Part shown: in pieces, positions 17,514 through 19,556 of the stretch | Position numbering within the stretch: the first letter of the stretch is position 1 | Layout: every line of letters starts with the position of its first letter | Source: Amoebophrya sp. AT5.2 | Lineage: Eukaryota > Sar > Dinophyceae > Syndiniales > Amoebophryaceae | Assembly: GCA_005223375.1 (NCBI GenBank) | Contig: RXOD01004650.1 | Location: 1-19,556, forward strand | Length of the DNA: 19,556 nt | Direction of reading: 5' to 3' | Made by a program: the position numbers and the translations under genes | Notes under the pieces: generated by a model | Database searches by the model: none | What the model was told of the DNA's origin: nothing | What the model saw: only the letters and a program-made list of their open reading frames with translations

Positions 17514-19556
17514 ATGTCCGACCATAGTCCGAATACGCCGGGCTCGTCAGTAGCAGGACAATCGCTCAGCGGCTCCGAGCGCACCGACCTCATCACGACC
17601 GTGGCTCCCGAGTCCTGCAAAAGCGAAACCAATTTTGCAGGACTCGGGAGCAACGGTCGTGATGGCGAAGGAGCTCCTAGCCCTACGCTGGATCGACGTG
17701 AGGGCAGCGCGGACCGTGTGAACAATCATGCAGCGGGAGCAGGAGGGACGAGCGCCAGTCCGAGGCTGGCGGACGGAAATGGAAGGACCGCTGCGGCTTC
17801 CAGCAGTAGCAGAAATCCCGGGGCGGGGGGCGGTGGTGTAGGAGGCGCGTCAGCATCGAGCAGCAGCAAAGCGAAAGGAGGAGCTGCGGCCCACAGTCCG
17901 CGCGACGATGCGGCCTCGGCCGGGCTCGCTAAGGAACTGCGGGAGAAGCACGGCCTGACGGTCCAGTACGCGAAATCATCGGGAACATACACCACGAGCT
18001 TGGGGAACCTGCGCAAGTCACCCTCGGCCCGTAGCGCACTCGAGGCGTATCTTACGAAGGCAATCGCGGATGCAGCGTCAGATCCCGGCTCGGCAGCGGC
18101 CGCGAGAGCTGTGGGGGCACGTGCAGGGGGTGCGCCGGATGACATGTCTGGTGCTGCTGCGTCAGGTGGACCAGGAGTTCTTGAAATAAATCCGGTAGAT
18201 GTCCCCAACGGCGCGCAACAAGCTGTCCAAGACGCAGCTGCCGACACTGCCAAACTGCCACACGTCGTCGTGGGCGAGCGCGTAAACCTGGATGCCGGGA
18301 TCGAAGAAAGACGGGCTTTTCTCGCGCAGCTGCGGAGGGAGTATGCGGGGCACAGTGCGCTGCGCGGCGGCGAAATGAACGAGGGGGACGACGACGAAGA
18401 TGCGGGGGACGACGAGGACGACAGCGACGAGCTGAGCCAACAATCGGACGACAGCGATACAGAGGTTGCACAACTAGGAGGGGGCAGTGCGGCGCGGGGA
18501 GGAGGAGGACCCCGTGCGGGAAAAAGAAAGATGGCCGGCACGCTCCCCAAGGTCGCAGAAGAGCTGCAGGAGCACGGTGACCAAAAAGCGGCACAACAAG
18601 AGGAGGATTGGGAGGACTCGATGAAGAACCGCAATTGGGTTCGCGTGCAGATTCACCAGGTGCCATTCCTCGTGAGGCTGAACATGCCGCTCGTGTCCCT
18701 GATGTCCACCGAGGAAAAGAAATCCAGCGATGGTGTGCCTCTTGCCGTCTGCGCTGCTTTTTTCTCGCAAAAAAGACCGACCGACGTCGAGGCGGATAGG
18801 GAGCTTTTGAGTCGTCTCTCGCAGGCCGAGTCCACAAGGAACTTCGCGATTCTGATTCTGCGTTCCGGGCGGTTCAGTGGCGCGATTTTTTCGTCGGTGG
18901 ACGGCAGGTGTCTGTTGCACAAGACCTTCCGGAGGTACACCGTGCGCGCGAAGGCCGGCGGCGCCCAGAGCACGAAAGACAACACGGGGAAGAGCATCAA
19001 GTCCGCGGGAAGTACTCTCCGTAGGTACGGCGAGCAGCAGCTGGAGAACAGCATGAAGACGTTGTTCCGGGACTGGGAAGGAGACTTGCGGCAGTGCAAG
19101 GGGGACGTTTTTGTCTCCGGCGGGCACGACCAGATCGCGACCCTGCTGAAGTGCCTGCCGGGGGAGTCGCCCGCGTACAAGAAGCTGCCCATCCAGGTGC
19201 GGAAATCTACGCTGGAGGAGGTGGAGACACTGGCCTTGCAGCTGCGGACGGTGCACTTTTTCCCGGAGCAGATGGAGAAGAAACTTCGGGTGGGACGAAA
19301 TGCTTCCGGAGGCGCAGCTCCCGCGTCGATCGCACCCGGACCGATGAAGGCCGTCGCGTTGAGCCCGCGGAGTCGTGCCGCGACCGGGTCGACGAAGGCG
19401 TCGAAACAGGAGCTGCGCAGCACTGCGCCGGACCGGCGGCTAAACCAGCACCTGCTGCAGGGCACGAACCAAGAAAGCGACCCTCGGAACCAGCAAGCAG
19501 AGGAAGAGGAGCAAGCGTATCTGTCCGACGAAGTTACCTTGACGACGCGCCCCCTG
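17514..19556 (+). CDS. VMS1: Vms1/ANKZF1-type peptidyl-tRNA hydrolase (VLRF1 domain), 3' partial
   Basis: An uninterrupted frame of 681 codons runs from the ATG at 17514 to the window edge with no stop. The VLRF1 core covers residues about 440-590. It includes FAILILRSGRFSGAIF, then LLHKTFRRYTVRAKAGGAQ and SAGSTLRRYGEQQL. This matches the Vms1/ANKZF1 signature, in which the Gln of the 'GxxQ' loop is catalytic (here residue 485, codon 18966-18968). Vms1 releases stalled nascent chains from peptidyl-tRNA on 60S subunits in ribosome-associated quality control. Upstream, residues 1-280 are low-complexity Ala/Gly/Ser sequence, followed by an Asp/Glu-rich tract at about 289-315 and a basic GKRK. 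The N-terminal C2H2 finger of ANKZF1 is not visible. Ankyrin repeats and the Cdc48/p97-binding VIM, if present, would lie beyond the window. Large reverse-strand frames here are shadows. Confidence 0.9.
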   Translation, partial: MSDHSPNTPGSSVAGQSLSGSERTDLITTVAPESCKSETNFAGLGSNGRDGEGAPSPTLDRREGSADRVNNHAAGAGGTSASPRLADGNGRTAAASSSSRNPGAGGGGVGGASASSSSKAKGGAAAHSPRDDAASAGLAKELREKHGLTVQYAKSSGTYTTSLGNLRKSPSARSALEAYLTKAIADAASDPGSAAAARAVGARAGGAPDDMSGAAASGGPGVLEINPVDVPNGAQQAVQDAAADTAKLPHVVVGERVNLDAGIEERRAFLAQLRREYAGHSALRGGEMNEGDDDEDAGDDEDDSDELSQQSDDSDTEVAQLGGGSAARGGGGPRAGKRKMAGTLPKVAEELQEHGDQKAAQQEEDWEDSMKNRNWVRVQIHQVPFLVRLNMPLVSLMSTEEKKSSDGVPLAVCAAFFSQKRPTDVEADRELLSRLSQAESTRNFAILILRSGRFSGAIFSSVDGRCLLHKTFRRYTVRAKAGGAQSTKDNTGKSIKSAGSTLRRYGEQQLENSMKTLFRDWEGDLRQCKGDVFVSGGHDQIATLLKCLPGESPAYKKLPIQVRKSTLEEVETLALQLRTVHFFPEQMEKKLRVGRNASGGAAPASIAPGPMKAVALSPRSRAATGSTKASKQELRSTAPDRRLNQHLLQGTNQESDPRNQQAEEEEQAYLSDEVTLTTRPL
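17591..17664. repeat. 32-bp near-perfect inverted repeat within Vms1 coding sequence
   Basis: Arms 17591-17622 and 17633-17664 are reverse complements with a single mismatch, separated by a 10-nt loop (GCGAAACCAA). They lie at codons about 26-51, in the low-complexity N-terminus, and the frame stays open across them. The transcript would form a very stable stem. Confidence 0.95.

Noticed and set aside
17726..19465. Reverse-strand frames of 260-302 codons opposite the Vms1 gene
   Set aside because: They are Ser/Pro/Arg/Leu-rich, match no family and lie opposite a + strand frame with a clear VLRF1 domain. GC-rich third positions keep the opposite strand open.
1..19556. Prokaryotic or plasmid origin with promoters and ribosome binding sites
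   Set aside because: Conserved proteins (DPM1, Vms1) are eukaryotic in type, and frames resume across GT-AG introns. No operon features fit.
1..19556. tRNA, snRNA or dinoflagellate spliced-leader genes
   Set aside because: No cloverleaf-like B-box context, U6-like core or spliced-leader sequence was seen by eye. A covariance-model scan could still find a divergent one.

Overview
The window looks like a compact nuclear genome segment from an alveolate protist, most likely of the dinoflagellate lineage. Long GC-rich reading frames break off at GT-AG junctions and resume in a compatible phase downstream, so the genes carry spliceosomal introns. One gene (8030-10859) belongs, by its N-terminal motif and cysteine pattern, to a secreted coiled-coil family that I know from dinoflagellates. 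About eight genes in 19.5 kb, all on the + strand, is much denser than in core dinoflagellates. It fits a small-genome relative such as the parasitic Syndiniales (Amoebophrya-like), but the species is an inference. No tRNA, rRNA, spliced-leader gene or CRISPR array was seen.

Layout. 113-3788: 3' part of a seven-exon, Cys-rich, probably extracellular protein with a bacterial-type Ig-like (Big_5/SbsA-like) domain. 3950-5715: three-exon multi-pass membrane protein of unknown function. 5716-6272: gap holding a 250-bp imperfect palindrome. 6273-6788: small two-exon membrane protein whose own coding sequence seeded the palindrome. 6850-7308: doubtful exons. 7309-8029: nothing firm. 8030-10859: six-exon coiled-coil protein. 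11924-13786: dolichyl-phosphate mannosyltransferase (DPM1), four exons. 14337-16016: multi-pass membrane protein, two exons. 16013-16981: three-exon Gly/Ala-rich protein with an uncertain start. 17514 to the window end: an uninterrupted frame for the Vms1/ANKZF1 (VLRF1) peptidyl-tRNA hydrolase, 3' incomplete. There is no operon-like logic. Only DPM1 (ER glycosylation and GPI precursor supply) and Vms1 (ribosome-associated quality control) have recognisable housekeeping roles.

The most interesting layer is in the introns and repeats. Introns of two unrelated genes (2986-3470 and 4527-4957) are diverged copies of one ~450-bp element. A third intron (14654-14980) carries two short motifs of that element and has an 8-bp direct repeat at its ends. 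This is what introner-like, intron-creating mobile elements would leave. In addition, DPM1 intron 1 contains a 28-bp exact copy of the adjoining exon. A large foldback sits at 6049-6296, and a 32-bp near-perfect inverted repeat lies inside the Vms1 coding sequence. Of 20 introns modelled, 8 begin GTAC.

All exon joins were made by eye from phase, GT/AG dinucleotides and protein sense. RNA data would be needed to confirm them.
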